Position numbers and translations under genes: made by a program. A stretch of DNA of 64,000 nucleotides, from NCBI RefSeq assembly GCF_017356015.1, contig NZ_JAFIQV010000010.1, positions 62,001-126,000 of the forward strand, in the 5' to 3' direction. The notes below the pieces were generated by a model. That model was not told where the DNA came from and did no database searches. It was given only the letters and a program-made list of their open reading frames with translations. Positions 63,801 through 64,000 of this stretch are shown piece after piece. Source of the DNA: Azospirillum sp. SYSU D00513. Lineage in GTDB: Bacteria; Pseudomonadota; Alphaproteobacteria; Azospirillales; Azospirillaceae. How positions within the stretch are numbered: position 1 is the first letter of the stretch; each line of letters opens with the position of its first letter.

Positions 63801-64000
63801 GGCGCCGCCGCGCCGGGCATGACGCCCACCCGATCCGGAAGGCGAGGGAGGGCGAAGCAGGCCGGGGCCGCCCGTGCGGCTCCGCCTCATGTCCCGACTC
63901 CGGCCGGTGCCGCCGGAAGGGCATCAGCATGACGGGCGGTATGAATGGCGGACCATGAACAGCTTCCGGCGCGGCAGGCCTCGCAGGGGGAAGTCGATTC
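63801..64000. other. Right window edge, no gene supported
   Basis: No clear gene. An ATG at 63955 opens a frame (MNSFRRGRPRRGKSI...) that runs off the end of the window; it has no convincing ribosome site and cannot be judged from 15 codons. Confidence 0.3.

Overview
The window is high-GC proteobacterial DNA carrying almost entirely housekeeping and regulatory genes on both strands. The gene content (an SufU-containing SUF operon headed by an Rrf2 regulator, a ChvI/ChvG-type two-component pair, aa3 cytochrome oxidase genes, an EnvZ/OmpR pair, a perfect CtrA-type box) points to an alphaproteobacterium. I favour Rhodospirillales/Azospirillaceae, but that assignment is from memory of gene organisation, not from a search. 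No rRNA, tRNA, CRISPR array, integrase or transposase gene was seen.

Layout. 1-9 kb: folK, a lipoprotein, a CoxG-like protein, a 239-bp MITE-like element with 35-bp inverted termini, pepN, ldhA, a GNAT acetyltransferase and a BrnT-type toxin with an unusual HTH antitoxin. 8-15 kb: the SUF iron-sulfur operon, transcribed right to left as rrf2-sufB-C-D-S-U-T-A, with a palindromic operator candidate in front of rrf2. 15-17.4 kb: a three-gene envelope/stress operon with a possible EcfG-type promoter. 18-21 kb: lipoprotein-chvI-chvG with overlapping genes. 21-30 kb: a ROK repressor divergent from a sugar or polyol operon (ABC transporter, sugar isomerase, MocA-type dehydrogenase, xylulokinase). 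30-36 kb: a CPA1 antiporter with a cyclic-nucleotide-type domain, then a LysR regulator divergent from wrbA and a glutathionyl-hydroquinone reductase. 36-43.6 kb: a thioredoxin-reductase-like oxidoreductase, ctaC-ctaD alone, two single-domain response regulators and a SpoIIE-type protein whose metal-binding aspartates are partly lost. 43.8-52.3 kb: topoisomerase IB with a small partner, a GH13 glucosidase, an orphan EboA-family protein, a YejA-like binding protein and a sugar-nucleotide epimerase. 52.6-56.7 kb: YbjQ, then a phage-type module (CI/LexA-like repressor, YqaJ exonuclease, probable single-strand annealing protein, two small proteins) with no phage structural genes. 56.9-64 kb: acyl-CoA dehydrogenase, an orphan OmpR regulator, HCCA isomerase, CsaA, EnvZ/OmpR, MarR and a thioesterase whose stop codon lies in a 15-bp tandem repeat.

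Most interesting points: the stand-alone YqaJ/annealing-protein recombination module; the SpoIIE-domain protein predicted to be a pseudophosphatase; the orphan EboA; the BrnT system with a BrnA-like head fused to an HTH; the MITE and the GGGAGAGGG intergenic palindrome family; and precise operator candidates for Rrf2, ROK, LysR and CtrA.
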